Of a DNA stretch of 5,499 nt, positions 5,476 to 5,499 are shown one piece after another. The stretch's first letter is position 1. Every line of letters starts with the position of its first letter. This stretch comes from Actinomycetota bacterium. Its GTDB lineage: Bacteria > Actinomycetota > Thermoleophilia > Gaiellales > Gaiellaceae. The notes under the pieces are model-generated. The model made no database searches. It was given only the letters and a program-made list of their open reading frames with translations, and was not told the origin of the DNA. The stretch spans positions 1-5,499 of the forward strand of contig JACCTK010000232.1 in the NCBI GenBank assembly GCA_013812465.1, written 5' to 3'. Position numbers and translations under genes: made by a program.

Positions 5476-5499
5476 ATGGCACGGAAAACGCTGAACTTG
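5476..5499 (+). CDS. Partial gene of unknown function (first eight codons)
   Basis: An ATG at 5476 is preceded by GGAGGG at 5462-5467 with an eight-base gap, the best-placed ribosome-binding site in this part of the window. The frame reads MARKTLNL and runs off the end. Eight residues do not allow a family call; a basic MARK-type start is compatible with a DNA-binding regulator among many others. A competing start is ATG 5418, with AAGGAG (5407-5412) five bases upstream, which opens a different frame of 27 codons (MRPAFMSIETVSTYSEGMTH and onward) also reaching the edge. I prefer 5476 because of the spacing and because the 5418 frame would run through the palindrome at 5440-5454. Longer sequence would settle it. 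Confidence 0.4.

Noticed and set aside
5168..5494. Plus-strand 108-codon frame across the exporter end and the repeat
   Set aside because: It is out of frame with the exporter for its first third, has no family features and no convincing start signal.

Overview
The window is high-GC bacterial DNA. The catabolic genes are G+C-rich: my hand counts gave 50/60 G+C for 661-720 and 44/60 for 1681-1740. The gene content (a sarcosine-oxidase-type operon with a divergent IclR-family regulator), the composition and the use of GTG starts fit a soil actinobacterium, possibly of the Thermoleophilia type. That placement is inference; the window holds no rRNA or other marker gene.

Left part, minus strand (1-2894): an operon fragment read right to left, soxD then soxA then the first codons of a third gene that is probably soxG. 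Each junction is a 4-base stop/start overlap (ATGA, then GTGA). The products resemble the delta, alpha and perhaps gamma subunits of heterotetrameric sarcosine oxidase, which oxidatively demethylates N-methyl amino acids and passes the one-carbon unit to tetrahydrofolate. No soxB (beta, the amine-oxidising flavin subunit) is present. The alpha subunit carries two cysteine sets, an N-terminal Fer2-type set and a central BFD-like set, that textbook sarcosine oxidase alpha lacks. This suggests an electron-transferring dehydrogenase variant rather than a plain oxidase.

Middle (2895-3880): a 218-base divergent intergenic region, then an IclR-family regulator on the plus strand. The intergenic DNA holds a pair of inverted, diverged 35-base repeats. 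Each contains a 17-base near-palindrome with CTCC-G-GGAG at its centre, and one copy covers the soxD ribosome-binding site. A separate 14-base direct repeat with a 20-base period lies just upstream of the iclR ATG. Together these look like an operator region through which the IclR protein could control both transcripts.

Right part (3881-5499): an MFS exporter gene of clearly lower G+C (34-35/60 in two lines), interrupted by a single -1 frameshift at about 4270, so it is a pseudogene or a sequence error. After it comes a non-coding stretch with an imperfect hairpin that resembles the leader repeat of REP-associated (Y1/IS200-like) transposases. Next is a perfect 15-base odd palindrome, then a well-spaced Shine-Dalgarno and the first eight codons of a gene that runs off the window.
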